Shown one piece after another: positions 1 to 11,060 of a stretch of 64,000 nucleotides of DNA (its first letter is position 1; the number at the start of each line of letters is the position of its first letter). Position numbers and translations under genes: made by a program. The notes under the pieces are model-generated. The model was given only the letters and a program-made list of their open reading frames with translations. It made no database searches and had not been told where the DNA came from. This DNA is from Ampullaceana balthica (lineage: Eukaryota; Mollusca; Gastropoda; Lymnaeidae): positions 3,259,038-3,323,037 of the forward strand of contig CALYLW010000015.1 of NCBI GenBank assembly GCA_944989445.1. Reading direction: 5' to 3'.

Positions 1-184
1 TTGTCTCTATAGAAACTATATATTATTGTCATTTTTTGACCTAACACCATACAACGAAATTTCATTATAAAACTATGATTTTAGGTTTGTTGTACTTCAA
101 TTAGATCTGCGTGTTGGGCTTTACGAGATTTCAGGGATTGAATTAACCATGCGAGATATATGGGTTGTTTAAAATGCCTATAAA

Positions 185-229
185 TTCTTCTTCTTCTTCT
201 TCTTCTTCTTCTTCTTCTTCTTCTTCTTT
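185..229. repeat. (TTC)n microsatellite
   Basis: About 14 uninterrupted TTC triplets in otherwise unique AT-rich sequence. The stretch from 1 to about 445 holds nothing else that I can identify. Confidence 0.97.
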
Positions 230-449
230 GTGTCCTAAACTCTAAACTGAACACCTTTAAAATGTATTACCATTTCTCCGTACCCCCTTGAGCTGGTGGT
301 ATTCCCAAACCTTAAACGATTTAGGATTACACATTGTTGTACAGAATATAACTTCCAAAGACGTAGACTGAGACCAGATAGGATTGCTCCAATAGAAAAT
401 AGTCATGCAGAATAGCACGTCTAAAACATTTCGTTTCATATGGAATAAG

Positions 450-765
450 AAAACGTACCGTGTGCAGACTTGTTGTCATTGGCAACCATTCATCCTTCAA
501 CCAAATTTTGACTCTATTGTTTTGTACTCATTGTTTCCTTCATAAAAAGTAGCCTAATGCAAAAGCCCTTTAACTATTGGTTAGAATTAATTATGAGTCA
601 AAGTTGAAGGTTCAAAAGGAGTTCCTAATTATATATGTACTTTTTTTAGAGGAGAGTTCGCTTTGTCAGGCTTTGTCAGATTGTCACGAGTCATATGTAG
701 GTCATAAACTGGAACTTGTAAACACATCAAAAACTTCGTTTCAAGATAAATTTTACTGTTTACAC
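450..765 (+). repeat. Dispersed repeat family A, copy 1
   Basis: This stretch is recognisably similar, in the same orientation, to 20,866-21,155. Shared landmarks include TACCGTGTGCAGA, GGCAACCATT, the block AAGTTGAAGGTTCAAA and a later TTCGNTTTGTCA block, in the same order and with similar spacing. No reading frame of note lies in it. The second copy sits inside a hAT element (19,227-21,579), so this could be an old non-autonomous transposon or hAT-internal sequence. Class unknown. Confidence 0.6.
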
Positions 766-926
766 AATGTTAAATGAGTTATAATGAAGTGTATTTTAAA
801 AACAAAATAAAGAAATAACAATTTTATTTATAGTATAGATACTGAAAATAAAATCATTATTTAAACGAGAGAAAAAAATGTATGACGCAAACAGTGTAAT
901 TGAGGTTACAAAATGTAGGTTAAAAG

Positions 927-1273
927 TAGGGGTGTACCGGATTCAAGTTTTTGTAAATATTGCCGGATTCGTCCAGATATATGAAGTGAAATCCGACCGG
1001 AGACGAAGCCGGGGTCAGATTTGTAAAATTGGCCGGATTCCACATTATCCGCAGCCGGAGCTATTATATTTATATATTTATCACAAAACCGGCCAGCCGG
1101 CTTTTGTCGGATTTATGGAGTAAAATTTTGCCGGAGCCTAAGCTGTAGCCGGATTTGTAAAAATAGCCGGATTAGCCGGAGCCGTAATGCGGTACACCCC
1201 GGTACTCGGTATCGGCAAAATGTGGCCGCCACTACTCGGTACTCGACAAAAAATCATACTTGGTACACCCCTA
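927..1273. mobile_element. hAT-like MITE (non-autonomous)
   Basis: The ends form a perfect 12-bp terminal inverted repeat: TAGGGGTGTACC at 927-938 and GGTACACCCCTA at 1,262-1,273. The interior (about 347 bp in all) is full of GCCGGA/TCCGGC motifs and, near the right end, a repeated CGGTACTCGG-type motif, which is the subterminal-motif clustering typical of hAT elements. Flanking 8-mers are only partly similar (TTAAA shared), so the target-site duplication is decayed or my ends are off by a base. The internal reading frame (878-1,123) is not a credible gene. Confidence 0.7.
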
Positions 1274-1531
1274 TTAAATACCAGGGGCTCTAACTGGTTT
1301 GTTCACTTTGGTCAGTTATAAGTCCAGCCTTAAAATCGTGGCACAGTCAAAAGATTTTCAACCTGATAAGTTTATTGTAAAACATATTTTCATAGCTCAG
1401 TAAATAGCTTTCCTTATTTTTTAAATATTTTTTATGTTGACCAAAGCAATAAACATATTTTTCTCCATAGCTTTCTAGTCCCTTAATGACGTATCTATTA
1501 ACGTAACGTGCTTTTTTTTTGTAAAGGTTTC

Positions 1532-1649
1532 TTAGGGGCCGCTCCTTTTAAGAAAAGGGAGTGGGGTAGGATCGTCGAGTATTTGTGACGAGGGGGGGGG
1601 GTTAAAATCGGCCAAATCATGTGACGTCATTTATAGACGGCCCCTTAGG
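1532..1649. mobile_element. Small MITE with GGGGCCG-type inverted ends
   Basis: The left end TTAGGGGCCGCTCC and the right end GACGGCCCCTTAGG are imperfect inverted repeats about 118 bp apart. The inside has a run of Gs and the string GTGACGTCATTTATAGACGG near the right end. MITEs with ends reading 'GGGGCCGTCTATAAATGACGTCA' in one orientation are common in invertebrate genomes; superfamily assignment from memory is unsafe. No coding sequence. Confidence 0.5.
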
Positions 1650-2444
1650 ACGCCTTAAAGGTGATCATTAGTTTATTTAATAATTTTGGTAGAATTCATA
1701 TTCATAGTGCTTCGCTTATTTTTATTTTTAGCGATACAACTTTATTGTTTGGCTTTTAATATATTTAGTTTCACTGTGCTGTATTGTGTTACATTGCATA
1801 TTGTGTTGCTTATTGTTAATATTTCTTTCAAATTTTTTTTTACTTTGTTAAAAAATCAAGGATTTTTAATACTGATACGATTAAAATGTTATTTTGATGC
1901 ACTTTGCATTGCTCGATTGATATGAAATTTTGCAGACACCTGTATATCCACTGACAATGCAATATTCCACAATTTCATTTAAATTATCAGTCGGCTCTCA
2001 TTTACTCTCTCGTGTGCAATTTTTGTTGTTGTTACTATTAACTACCGGTACTTGTTTTGTAGCGAAATGATACATTAAAAAAATATGTAGTTTTCTTTGA
2101 AGAGTGAGCTCTCACTCTCATTACAAATTGTAATTGTTACATATATATACTAGAAAAATACCCGCACTTAGTAGCGGGAGTGTGCTGACCCTTTATCCAA
2201 GTATTAGTTGCTGGTTATTACAATTTGTATTTGCCAAGTTAAATTTCAGATTCATCTATTTAGTTAAAATCTTATGAGAAGCAGAGATATGCCATTTTAC
2301 CGCGTGAGTTGTTTTCACTTAATGCAGTGCCTTTTAACATAACCTTACTATTTAAAAGATATGATTTATTAAATAATGATTCTTGCCGACCATAATAACT
2401 AAATTTACAATTTCATTCCCACTTGTACAAAATTAACATAACTT
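1650..2444. other. AT-rich non-coding stretch
   Basis: No credible gene. The frame at 1,686-1,925 is a low-complexity hydrophobic artefact of T-rich sequence. A small hairpin CCCGC-(8 nt)-GCGGG lies at about 2,161-2,178, preceded by an AT run (ATATATATACTAGAAAAA). This combination resembles the ends of interspersed repeats, but I cannot assign it. Confidence 0.5.
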
Positions 2445-4140
2445 ATAGGTTTTCCGAAAGAGTTCTACCACCCTCGTCACTCAAAAATTTAATATATAAT
2501 TTCGAAACTGCATCGTATCACAATTGTAAGTTATATAATATTTGTAACCACGTCTATGAGATAAAGAACACGTGGCACTATCCCTTTAAAAGGCAAAAGC
2601 TAAGTGACTCATAGCGCAAATAAACAAAATTATAAATGTTCTTTCTAAAATACTATTTTTTAAAAAAAACGTTCGTATTAAAATGATATAAAAAATGTGC
2701 ACACCATATTTAGACATATAGAAAGCTGGCCGCATAAAATTAAAGTCTTGTTATAAAGTAAATGTACTGGACCAAAATAACTCCTCCTTTTGACGTATTC
2801 ATAATTGCTTTAACAGAGAAATAATATTTAACATTTTTTATGTCTCTATATTTTACGATTTATATTTAATTTACAGATTTATAAGCAATGTGTATAATTT
2901 CAAAAAGGAATCTTTTTTTTTGTTCCCTATCTCGGATAAGGCATCATATTTTGTAAATTATTTTCAATGCACACACACACACCAGATTTTATATCTGAAA
3001 AATAAAATAAAAATGAAAAAAAAGATTCAACCGTCTGTTAATAAGCGCATCTTAAAAATTATTAAAAGGCAATTTTAGAAATGGCCTATGCTATTCTGAA
3101 TACAAAGGAATGAACATAAAAACATATTCAATTCGCAATTCATATTAGTTAAGCGTTTTCAGGATCACTTCATTAAATTTAGTCAACTTTTGTTAATACG
3201 TTCGGTAGCGAAAGTTTATAATGTATAGTGTATATAAATTTTAAGTATACAGTTTTAAAGTGTACGTTTATTTGACATAGGCCATCACTTTCAACATAAA
3301 ATAAACTCGCTACATCTATGGCTTTTAATTAAATGTCGAGTTCTGAATTAAATTTTTAAAAATCCCAATTTTATTCATTGCATGTAAAATATTAATACAA
3401 TGCATCGTGAAAATAATTGAAATACAATAATTGAAAAGCGTATTTAATATATAAAGCTCAGTTTATATTTTTTTTGTTTGTATCCATTAAAAAAAGGCCA
3501 CTGCTTTGTTCACATTTTTCCAAAAGATCTCTGCCACTGTCGTCACTAAAAAAGCTCTTATATATTTACGACAATGCATCGTAACGCAATTGTAATTAAT
3601 ACAATATTTGCAACAGCATCTATGAGATAAAGATAAATAAATAAATTAGGCTATTTTCCTAATTTAAAAAACAAACAAACAAAACAAATCAATTTTATGT
3701 TAAAAACACATGTGAAACCATGACAATAATCGATTTTAAAAATGGCCTATGTTAATCCATCATCAAAGGAATGAACATAACATATTCATTTCGCAATACA
3801 AAATAATTAAGCGTTTTCAGGATCACTTTATTTAATTTAATCTACTTATGTTAAATAGGTCCGGTAGCCTAAGTTTAAATGGTATAAGTGTATAGGTTAT
3901 GTAAAAGACAATAGCTTATGTAAAAGACAAACAAAATATAAATAATATAGGTCCGGTAGCCTAAGTTTAAATAGTTTGAAAAAAATACTGACACAATTAT
4001 TACATAAATAGGTTTTTATTAAATGTCGAGTTATGGAACAGAAAATAATTAAAACAAATTCGCAATTAAATTTAAAAGTGTAAACAATTAAATCTAATGC
4101 ATCGTGTGGCAGTTGTAATTAAATATGTTTACGTGTCTAT
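2445..4140 (+). repeat. Diverged tandem duplication (~0.66 kb unit)
   Basis: Two head-to-tail copies are visible. 2,445-2,580 matches 3,510-3,630 (shared CGTCACT, TGCATCGTA and TATGAGATAAAGA), 3,075-3,240 matches 3,735-3,890 (shared ATGGCCTATG, AAAGGAATGAACATAA and GCGTTTTCAGGATCACTT), and 3,320-3,410 matches 4,015-4,105 (shared TTAAATGTCGAGTT, AATGCATCGTG). The first copy carries about 400 bp of extra sequence (about 2,640-3,060). A local 26-bp re-duplication (GGTCCGGTAGCCTAAGTTTA) occurs at 3,858 and 3,950. No conserved reading frame is shared, so this looks like non-coding duplication. Confidence 0.7.
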
Positions 4141-4404
4141 CTAATACAGTGGTCCCCAACCTTTTTTACGCCGCGGACCACTAAAAGTTTGATAATTTTA
4201 CCGCGGCCCACTAACATTGGGGGGGGGGTATGGTGGGTGGAGGATGTGGGGGGGGGGTAGGGTTTTGCGGCTGCGTTGATTGTTTATACAGGTATTTTAG
4301 ATCGTTTTGATTTTATAGTTTTAATTTAATGTACTTAAACATGCCTTCAAAATAAAATAACGTTACACAAAAAGTGAATTAAAGATTATTTAATATTTTA
4401 ATTT

Positions 4405-5440
4405 ACTACAATGTTAAATCAATGAGTTCTTGGGTCTTTTGTGGTTGGGAAGTAGTGCTTAAAAGCAAATACAGGTGATCGTGCACCAAGTGGGACAGAG
4501 AGTGCTCAGGCGCAGTCTCGCCTAGAATCCCCGCTAATGTTTGAAACATGTCCAAAATGCCTTTGTTCACTCGCCGTTCCCACAACTCTAGTTTGGCTTT
4601 AAATGCAGCTATTTGTCAGCTAACTTGAAAACAGTTGTCATTTTCACCTGAATAGACAGATTGAGTTCATTGAGCTGGCTGAATATGTCACACGGGTAAG
4701 CAAGTTTTGCGACCCATACCTTGTGACTGAAATGTGCTGCCAGAGGTGACTTCTTTTCTGAGAGAAATCTTTGCAATGGCTTTCGTAATTCAAATACTCT
4801 GTTTAGCGATTTTACTCTCGATAACCATCTTATTTCTGTGTACAAAAGGAGGCATCTGTGCTCTGCGTCCATCTCCTCACAAAGCTGCTCAAACAGGCGT
4901 GAGTTAAGTGCGTGTGCCTTGATGTGGTTAATAACTTTAACGACATCAATCAATACACTGTTACATTCTGGTGACATTTTTCGGCTTGCAAACATTTCCC
5001 TGTGAATGATACAATACGTAGATTAACAATCAGGTGCAACCTCCTTAATCCGAGCTGTTAAATCAGATAGTCGTCCGGTCATGGCAGCAGCTCCATCTGT
5101 AGAGATGACGACACAAAAGGACCATTTTAGGTGTCCAGTGACTTGAACAGTTCAGCTCCCGTGGTGCTGGTTGACAATGATAGAGCACGTAACTCCTCAT
5201 GATAAATATTTATCACATAAACAAGTAATATTGCCTTCTTTTCGATGTCTGTAGGTTCGTCAACCTGGAGTGTGTACCACGGTGATGAATTAATCCTCTC
5301 CAACAATTGTATCACAATATCTTCGGCTATTTCCTCAATGCGCATAGTTACAGTGCTAGCCAAAAATGGCACATTGCTATCTTTTTAACAGCAGCCTCTC
5401 CTAGAAGTTCATGGTAAATGTCTTTAGCTTGCCAACACGG
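4405..5440 (-). pseudogene. hAT transposase remnant, ZBED5/SCAND3-like
   Basis: Read on the minus strand from about 5,440 downwards, this shows the hAT order of motifs: a KDIYHELLGEAAVKK-like segment, then a segment ending TLQVDEPTDI (5,127-5,372; the family's LDESTD block), then STDGAAAMTGRLSDLTARI (about 5,050-5,110), then IHREMFASRKMSPE through EIRWLSR and FELRKPLQRFL (4,609-4,995; the hAT RWLSR block), then a tail read in a shifted frame. At least three frameshifts or stops separate these pieces. The N-terminal BED finger and the C-terminal dimerisation block are missing. Such transposases normally run about 550-650 residues; perhaps 330 survive. It is a dead transposase, not a host ZBED gene, because it lies between matched hAT ends. 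Confidence 0.88.
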
Positions 5441-5454
5441 GTCCACCATCAAAA

Positions 5455-5532
5455 TCGCGCACAACAAAAGAGCGCCTACATAAAAGCGCCGTGATAAGAA
5501 CGCCGACATAAGAGCGCCGACACAGAGCGCAA
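5455..5532. repeat. Short GCGCC-rich tandem repeat
   Basis: Four to five degenerate copies of a ~15-bp unit centred on AAGAGCGCCGACAT lie inside hAT A, where its sequence departs from the transposase. They are GC-rich islands in AT-rich DNA and could be the edge of a further small insertion. Confidence 0.6.
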
Positions 5533-5744
5533 AGATTGATTGTAGGCGGTTGTCCGCTCTGCGCTATGCGTCATTGGTGTTCTTTGGACGTGGTGCCGCC
5601 AAAACGGGTAACAAGCTTTTCCATCTTGTGTATGGAAAGACGCACAATCCCTAGAGAAATACACCTCAGTAAAAAAATAAAAATGTAAATAATTTAATGT
5701 TCCTTTACTCGCGGACCACCTGGCACATCTCCGCGGACCACTAG

Positions 5745-6444
5745 AACTAATAAATATTTTTTTTGCTCGTATTTTTATCCGGCAACCTTGTATTTGTATA
5801 TTTATTGCGGGAATATTTGCGCTTCCTCTGATCCGTGTCTTCACTTGGTGATTCTCTGTCTCTGGCTTTTGTTGAATTAAATTTCAATAGTTAAATCTTT
5901 CTTTCCCTAAGTGATATTTTTATTTGTTATTAACAATTATTAGTGAATAATTATAATACATACAGTGAGTGTAAGGAATTGGCTCAAGTAATTATTTTCA
6001 GGTAAGCCCTACAATTACAAACTTTACCAAGTATAATTTTCATGGTAGTGGTAGGCACTTGGATGAAAATTAAAAAAAAATGTTAAAAATTAAAAGTAAT
6101 ACAGTTTTATAGAGCCAAGTGAATGGTCTAAGATCATCTTTCTAGCTCAAGTCGTGCAAAAGTTATGAAATCTTTAGTAAGGCCCCAAAACCCCTTTTTT
6201 TATAATCAAAGTGTCTGCTGCTACCACAAGTCACAAAGCGACGACAAAAGTCAAAGTAACAGTAACAGTAACAACTCGACGGCATGTTACTAACTCTAAT
6301 GGCAATGCTGCATTGCTAGTTCTACGATATGACACTAGCAACATCACGTCAAGTTGTCTGCTGCTACGACTAGTGGTAAAAATATGGTAATCCTGCCGTT
6401 TCTACACTTATATTATTTCACAGCAAAATTTAATTTTCTCGTGA
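5745..6444. other. AT-rich stretch without recognised features
   Basis: No gene, RNA or transposon end seen. There is a local AGTAAC triplicate at about 6,258-6,275 and a loosely repeated GTCTGCTGCTAC motif (6,211 and 6,356). Confidence 0.5.
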
Positions 6445-7344
6445 GAACTTACGTTTTTAATTTATTATATGCATTAATTAATATATGTTATATTTTAGCT
6501 ATTATGGCACTAATTTGTAAGTTTTATTAATTTCTATGGCTTTTTTCAGCCCTTAAAGCTACATAATCGGAGTGGGATACATCCATTTTGTTTATGTTTT
6601 TGTAGTACTCTTCTTGCCAAGTTGTCACAGTAAGATGCCAAATGGAAATTTCTCACTTACAAACAAACAAAATAAGAATCAAACATCTAGTAACGAAATA
6701 AAAAATTAAATTGTCTTTAAAATATTTATTTATCTTCTGAGAACATTAAAATAGATGAAAAATACCTTTTAAAAACATTTTCAGTCAGTAAATTTATTTT
6801 GGCAAGCGTTATCCGCACGGTTTTTACAGTGCGAATAATGTTCGACATTATTCGCACAGTTTTGACAGTGAGAGTGATGCCGATCGATATCTAAATTCTT
6901 ATTACTGCTTATTATTTATGTTGCATTTCTTAATATATCTTTTGGTTTGGAGGGTACAAAAATAATTAAACTGTCATTTTAATTGTCTTTCAAGTGACTG
7001 GATTATTAAGTGTTCCAGTACACTCAATTTTGTATAGTATATATAATTTATATATGAAGTAACTTTATTAACTTTCATATGTGATAGTTTCATTCATAAT
7101 TGGACGAAACTCTGTATTTAAAGAGGCTAATTACTATTATTCTGACCATAACTAGCACTGTTGGACATCAAAAATCCATTAAGTTAATTGAATTTAAAAG
7201 CATGCAAAAGTGAAAGACGATAAAATGGTAAAGCATAAAAATTTAGAAGTGAGACTCTGTAACAGTGACTAACACTAACAAAATAATTGATAAATAAAAC
7301 AAACCCGTAAAAAGAAAGTTTTTGACTATAAATCCCTTATATAT

Positions 7345-7745
7345 GAGACATAACTAACAGTATTGATTATTTTCAAACGCGACAAACATTTACAGACTGA
7401 ATCTGTCTTAACTTAACTTTGCTTCATAACCCTGTGGGGGGGGGGCGCTGGGAGAGGGGAAAGCCTGGTCACCGATCGCTTGACCGCGCTCAGCGTGACA
7501 CATAAAATGTAAACAAAAGCATGCCGGTACTTCGATGGGTCGCGTAAATCCCGTGAAAAAAACCAATAACAAACAGTGAATTTGAAGTATATACGTTATA
7601 TAAGGATAAACTAAAAATACATAAATTTAATTACGGTACGTTCGATCGATCTGAAATTTTAATACGATGCATTGTTAGGTGAGACGGGTCCGTGTGCCAA
7701 ATTTCAGCTCGATCAGATAACGGGAAGTGGGTCATTTTTTACCTT
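7345..7745 (+). repeat. Dispersed repeat family B, copy 1
   Basis: Collinear with 33,725-34,085: both have GTATTGATTAT-TTCAAA, then an ACATTTTACAGACTGAA-like string, then GATCGATCTGAAATTTT, then a TATGCATTGT/GATGCATTGT block. This copy continues with CCAAATTTCAGCTCGATCAG, a string type common near the ends of invertebrate interspersed repeats. Non-coding; superfamily not assigned. Confidence 0.6.
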
Positions 7746-7839
7746 TGTTTTTTCCGCCCGACGTACGAAGAGATGACGACAGTTAGAGAGAGAGACAAGA
7801 TTTCGAAGTTAATATAAGGGATTTAAATAGGTATATAGG

Positions 7840-8045
7840 TTTGGGGGAATAATAAAATGTTTCTTGAAATGAGCCTGCTTGAGTGATCACAAGCATCCTC
7901 ACTTTGGTTGTAAAACAAAAAGAAAACAAAAAAAATAATTAAATAACACCGTCCATTGATTCGAACCGCTAACCATAAATGAAAATGCACTCCGCTTAGA
8001 TTTACCACTCGTCTGGAGAAGTTGATATGCGATGGCGACATTTAA
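7840..8045 (-). mobile_element. Possible tRNA-derived SINE
   Basis: On the minus strand the order is: a stretch with GAGTGGTAAATCTAAGCGG (A-box-like), then about 25 nt later GGTTAGCGGTTCGAATCA (contains a B-box-like GGTTCGAATC form), then a T-rich segment and a tail. The A-to-B spacing fits an internal Pol III promoter. It does not fold as a tRNA by eye and is not called as a tRNA gene. The 72-residue frame across it is coincidental. Confidence 0.35.
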
Positions 8046-8589
8046 AAATTATAAGTAAATATCATAAATTGAAAACCAATCAATTTATATGGCAGTGCTA
8101 CTGTGAAATTTCAGTAATCATGAAATTTGAATACGTATTAGCATATAAATTACACATTTAGCCTAAATCGAGTGATATCGGCTATTATTGTGTATACGCA
8201 GGGCATGTTTTTTTTTAAAACGACATCAGCTGCTAGAATACGCATGCGCGACGACCCGTGTGGATAATACTCGACATTATTCGCACGTTTTTTACCATGC
8301 GAATAGTCACTTCGATTTATTTTAGCATGGGTTGAGCCAGGTAAAAAACATCTGGCTAGGTAAACAAAATAGACGTATCGTGACCAGATTATGTATTATA
8401 TAGAACCGGAAAAATTCCTTAGAAATTAAAAAGACTTACAAATTAGTGCCATAATAGCTAAAATATAACATATATTAATGCATTTAATAAATTAAATATT
8501 TAATATGAGACAGGGGAAATGACTCAATAAAACAAAAGGTCAATTACCTGTTTTTGTTCCTTCCCTTGAAATGTTCAGTTTAATGAAGT

Positions 8590-8692
8590 CATAAATTTCT
8601 ATTTTTGGCTTTAATTGAAATTATTGATTAATTAATCGTTAATTTTTCAAAAGTTAACGATTAAATTTTAATTAATCGATAACAGCCCTAAT
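8590..8692. mobile_element. Solo hAT-like end
   Basis: An AT-rich block of TTAATCGTTAA/TTAACGATTAA palindromes ends in ATCGATAACAGCCCTAA. This resembles the ends of hAT G at 35,724 and 38,029 (TAGGGTTGTTAA), with palindromic subterminal motifs and a terminal AGGGCTGTTA. I found no partner end upstream, so it is a truncated remnant. Confidence 0.4.
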
Positions 8693-8769
8693 ATATATAT
8701 ATTATATAAATGTATATATTAGGAGTACAACTTAAAAAGGCACCACCAAACAAAACATTTGGATTTCAG

Positions 8770-10564
8770 ACACTATTTAACGGGAGAAGAGAAAAAAAGG
8801 AATAGCCAGGAGTTAGTTAATAATTTAAAGAAGCATCAAACTGTTTTCACCAAACAGTTTGTAATACAAGATGCTGCAACTGAAGCCAGTTTGGTGCTGT
8901 CCCATAAGATTGTTAAACGGAACTAGTCTTTTTCCGATAGCGATTTCATCCATGAATGCTTGTCAGATGCAGCGAACATTATGTGTTCAGAACAGAAAAC
9001 AAAATTTGATAGCATTTCTTTATCAAGGAGACCTGTAGTCAGGCGTGTTGAAAAGATTAGTGAAAATTTGATACACCAACTTCCAGATGCAAGCAAAGAC
9101 TTTTTGTGTTATTCTTTTGCGTTCGACGAAAGTACCGGTGCACAGGACACATCACAATGATTGGTATTTATACGGGGAATGAACACTCTTTTGAGCTTAC
9201 TCACGAATTACTTAGTGTCGAGCCACTCAAAGACACAACCTCAGGCCAGGATTTATTCAATGCTCTTGAAAGAACTGGTTTGGTGTGGACCAAGATAGCA
9301 AGTGTAACTACCGATGGAGCGCCCGCTTTGACAGGAAAAAACGTAGGTCTTGTAAAGTTGATAAAGAATAATATTAAATAAAAAACAACCTGACCATACA
9401 ATTACACTCTTACATCTCCACTTTGTCATCCATCAGGAAAGTCTCTGTAAAGCTGCGTTGAATATCATGCATGTTTTTATTTACCCAGTTGTCAGAGTGA
9501 TAAACCTCATCAGAGCCAGGGCATTTAACCACATGCTTTAAGATTTGGAAACTGAATTTTATAATATATCTTATCTTATCTGTTTACAGACGCTCCTTCT
9601 ATACAGAAGATTATTGCGTCCTACGCTTATCTATGGTTTGTGTTTAGTCCTGCATTTTTATTAGAGATTTAAATGTTGATAAAGTGTTGGTTTTCCTGGA
9701 TTCTTCAGGCAACCCATTCCACGCCCGAATTCCGGATGGGAAGAAGGAAAACTTGTATCTGTTTGTTCTTGCATACGGAATCAGAAAGGTGTTTTTATCC
9801 TTATGTCTATCTGAGGGTTGTATTAAGTTATCTTTGTGTTGTATTATCTACTACAGCAGTGTCCGCTAGCTGAAAATTTGTTACTAAAATTGTTATTGAA
9901 GAGTGGAAATCAGACTTCAAGTTTTCCAATGAAATTATGGAAAAGTTGAATTAACTGAATGACAAAATTCAGGGAAATAGCTAGTTTGCACTTTGAAATT
10001 TATGTGCATGTTAAATCATTGCAGGCAAAGCTCTCCACGCTTTCCAGGCAAGCAGGTGAAGACAGGTTTTACAATTTCCCTTTGCTGAAACTGAAAACCA
10101 TTTCTGGTAAAATGACTGACAAGTATAAGGCTCAGTTGGATGACTTGGCTGGGGAATTTGAAAGAAGGTTTCAAGACGTCAAGAACCTGGAACCACTCTT
10201 CAATATCCCCTGTTCGCCATTTAGTGCAGAAGCTATTTCAGCTCCAGATGATATACATTTAGAGTTGCAAGCAGATTATGACCTGAAGAAGTTCAAGCCA
10301 GTTCTTCAGCTGAAGTTTTATGGATGTTTGCCAGCAGCAGCATTTCCACACTTTAAAAACTTTGCTGCCAAACTTTTGTCACTATTTGGGTCCACATACA
10401 TCTGTAAGCAAGCTTTTTCTTGCATGAAAATGAACACAAGTCTAAGAACAGATCGATGTTGAGTGACTGCAATCTGAATTTAGTCATGCGATTCACAACC
10501 AGTAAACTGGTTCCACAGTTCAAGAACATTATCCAAAATTGTGAACAACAACATACTTCTCATT
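8770..10564 (+). pseudogene. hAT transposase remnant, GTF2IRD2/Charlie8-like
   Basis: Pieces in order: HYLTGEEKKRNSQELVNNLK and the TKQFVIQDAATEASLVLSHK region (8,780-8,920), LSRRPVVRRVEKISENL (about 9,025), FAFDESTGAQDTSQ (the family's LDESTD catalytic block, about 9,115), VTTDGAPALTGKNVGLV (second catalytic Asp region, about 9,310), an IHQESLCKAALN segment (about 9,430), then after the LINE insertion VHVKSLQAKLSTLSRQ, the PDDIHLELQ segment, and KLLSLFGSTYICKQAFSCMK (dimerisation domain, about 10,365-10,430). Stops at 8,925, 9,158 and 10,460 and frame changes break it up. Human GTF2IRD2 carries a domesticated Charlie8 transposase of this type, but these pieces are ordinary dead transposon. 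Confidence 0.88.
9549..9850 (-). mobile_element. 5'-truncated CR1/jockey-type LINE tail
   Basis: Nearly identical (a handful of differences over about 290 bp) to 53,589-53,880, the 3' end of the longer LINE at 53.6-54.7 kb. On the minus strand it encodes the same C-terminal residues and ends in the same GATAAGATAAGATA-type microsatellite tail. It lies inside the hAT B transposase, so it inserted after that element. The plus-strand frames here (9,673-9,873) are shadows. Confidence 0.9.
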
Positions 10565-10901
10565 AATTATAATTGTACACCATGGTCAGCTTATATGTAA
10601 TTTACGTTCCTACTTTGTTATAGTTATTATGACAGGTAACAATAAATTTTTGTTAAAATAATGATGAAAAATAGAATCTTATTATCTAATTAGAAACTGT
10701 TTCAGTTCGTATTTTAAGATGTAATGTACACGTGTAATAGTGTGTGAATGTCAAATAAAATGACAAGTACAAGATTATAATCATTAATTCATATTTTATG
10801 CTGGTAAATTGTATTTGAAGTAGATAAAATGTGTATACATCCCGCCTACAATGATAAAGTTTGCAATGCGGCCCTCCATCGAAAAAGTTTGCCCACTCCT
10901 G

Positions 10902-11060
10902 GCCTGGGGCATCATCGGGGTCCACAGAGAAATGTGAAGACAAAAAAATGATTTCCTCTTCAATAGTTGAGAAGTCCTGAAAACGTCTTTGAAATTCATC
11001 AGCTATGAATATGGCATGTAAAACTTACCTCTGCCTTTGCTCATTGCAGTTTCTTTCTGG
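10902..11060 (-). pseudogene. Fragment of another hAT transposase
   Basis: On the minus strand it reads EFQRRFQDFSTIEEE followed in the next frame by SSHFSVDPDDAPGQ. The equivalent part of the hAT E transposase (22,500-22,640) reads KFQRRFQDFAKIEND and SSPFFVDPDNAPDN. The fragment stops exactly where the hAT B terminus CACTCCTG begins (10,901/10,902). So hAT B appears to have landed in a second, oppositely oriented hAT whose other half is not visible to the left. Confidence 0.75.

Larger units (their letters stand above)
4147..5744 (-). mobile_element. hAT transposon A (ZBED5/SCAND3-like)
   Basis: The left end is CAGTGGTCCCCAACC at 4,147, and the right end reads GCGGACCACTAG at 5,744. Subterminal CCGCGGACCACT motifs recur at both ends. 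The flanking 8-mers are ATCTAATA (4,139-4,146) and AACTAATA (5,745-5,752), a 7/8 match that supports an 8-bp hAT target duplication and fixes the boundaries. At about 1.6 kb it is short for an autonomous hAT, and part of the right portion (about 5,455-5,700) does not look like transposase. Confidence 0.85.
6445..8505. mobile_element. Candidate foldback-type element with inverted arms
   Basis: About 80 bp at 6,451-6,532 (core GCTATTATGGCACTAATTTG) reappears inverted at 8,421-8,499 (core CAAATTAGTGCCATAATAGC) at high identity. Further in, 6,815-6,865 and 8,264-8,312 form a second inverted pair built on a GCGAATAATG/CATTATTCGC palindrome. Nested, ordered inverted pairs on both sides suggest the long arms of a single element of about 2.06 kb. 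The arms differ in length (about 410 against 250 bp), so one has been altered. No transposase is seen inside; the interior holds a family-B repeat and a SINE-like block. An alternative is a simple inverted segmental duplication. Confidence 0.5.
8760..10901 (+). mobile_element. hAT transposon B (GTF2IRD2-like)
   Basis: The right end is GTTTGCCCACTCCTG at 10,901 (inverted CAGGAGTGGGCAAAC, a typical Charlie-group hAT terminus), with the GCGGCCCTCC subterminal motif next to it. The transposase remnant lies upstream on the plus strand. No matching left terminus is present near 8,700, so the left end is lost. The element is itself interrupted by a LINE fragment (9,549-9,850). Confidence 0.75.

Noticed and set aside
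1686..1925. Hydrophobic 79-residue membrane protein
   Set aside because: Phe/Leu/Ile content follows directly from T-rich DNA; no homology or context.
4405..5440. A host ZBED5/SCAND3 gene
   Set aside because: The sequence lies between matched hAT ends with a 7/8 target duplication and is full of frameshifts, so it is a dead transposon.
7930..7975. A tRNA gene (GGTTCGAATC-type string on the minus strand)
   Set aside because: No acceptor stem, anticodon arm or D arm could be formed by eye; treated only as a possible SINE promoter.
9673..9873. Plus-strand frames (also 53,707-54,021)
   Set aside because: Both are antisense shadows of the same LINE C-terminus, seen in two copies.
8770..10564. 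A host GTF2IRD2-type gene
   Set aside because: Only hAT transposase motifs are present, with no GTF2I repeats, and a hAT terminus follows at 10,901.
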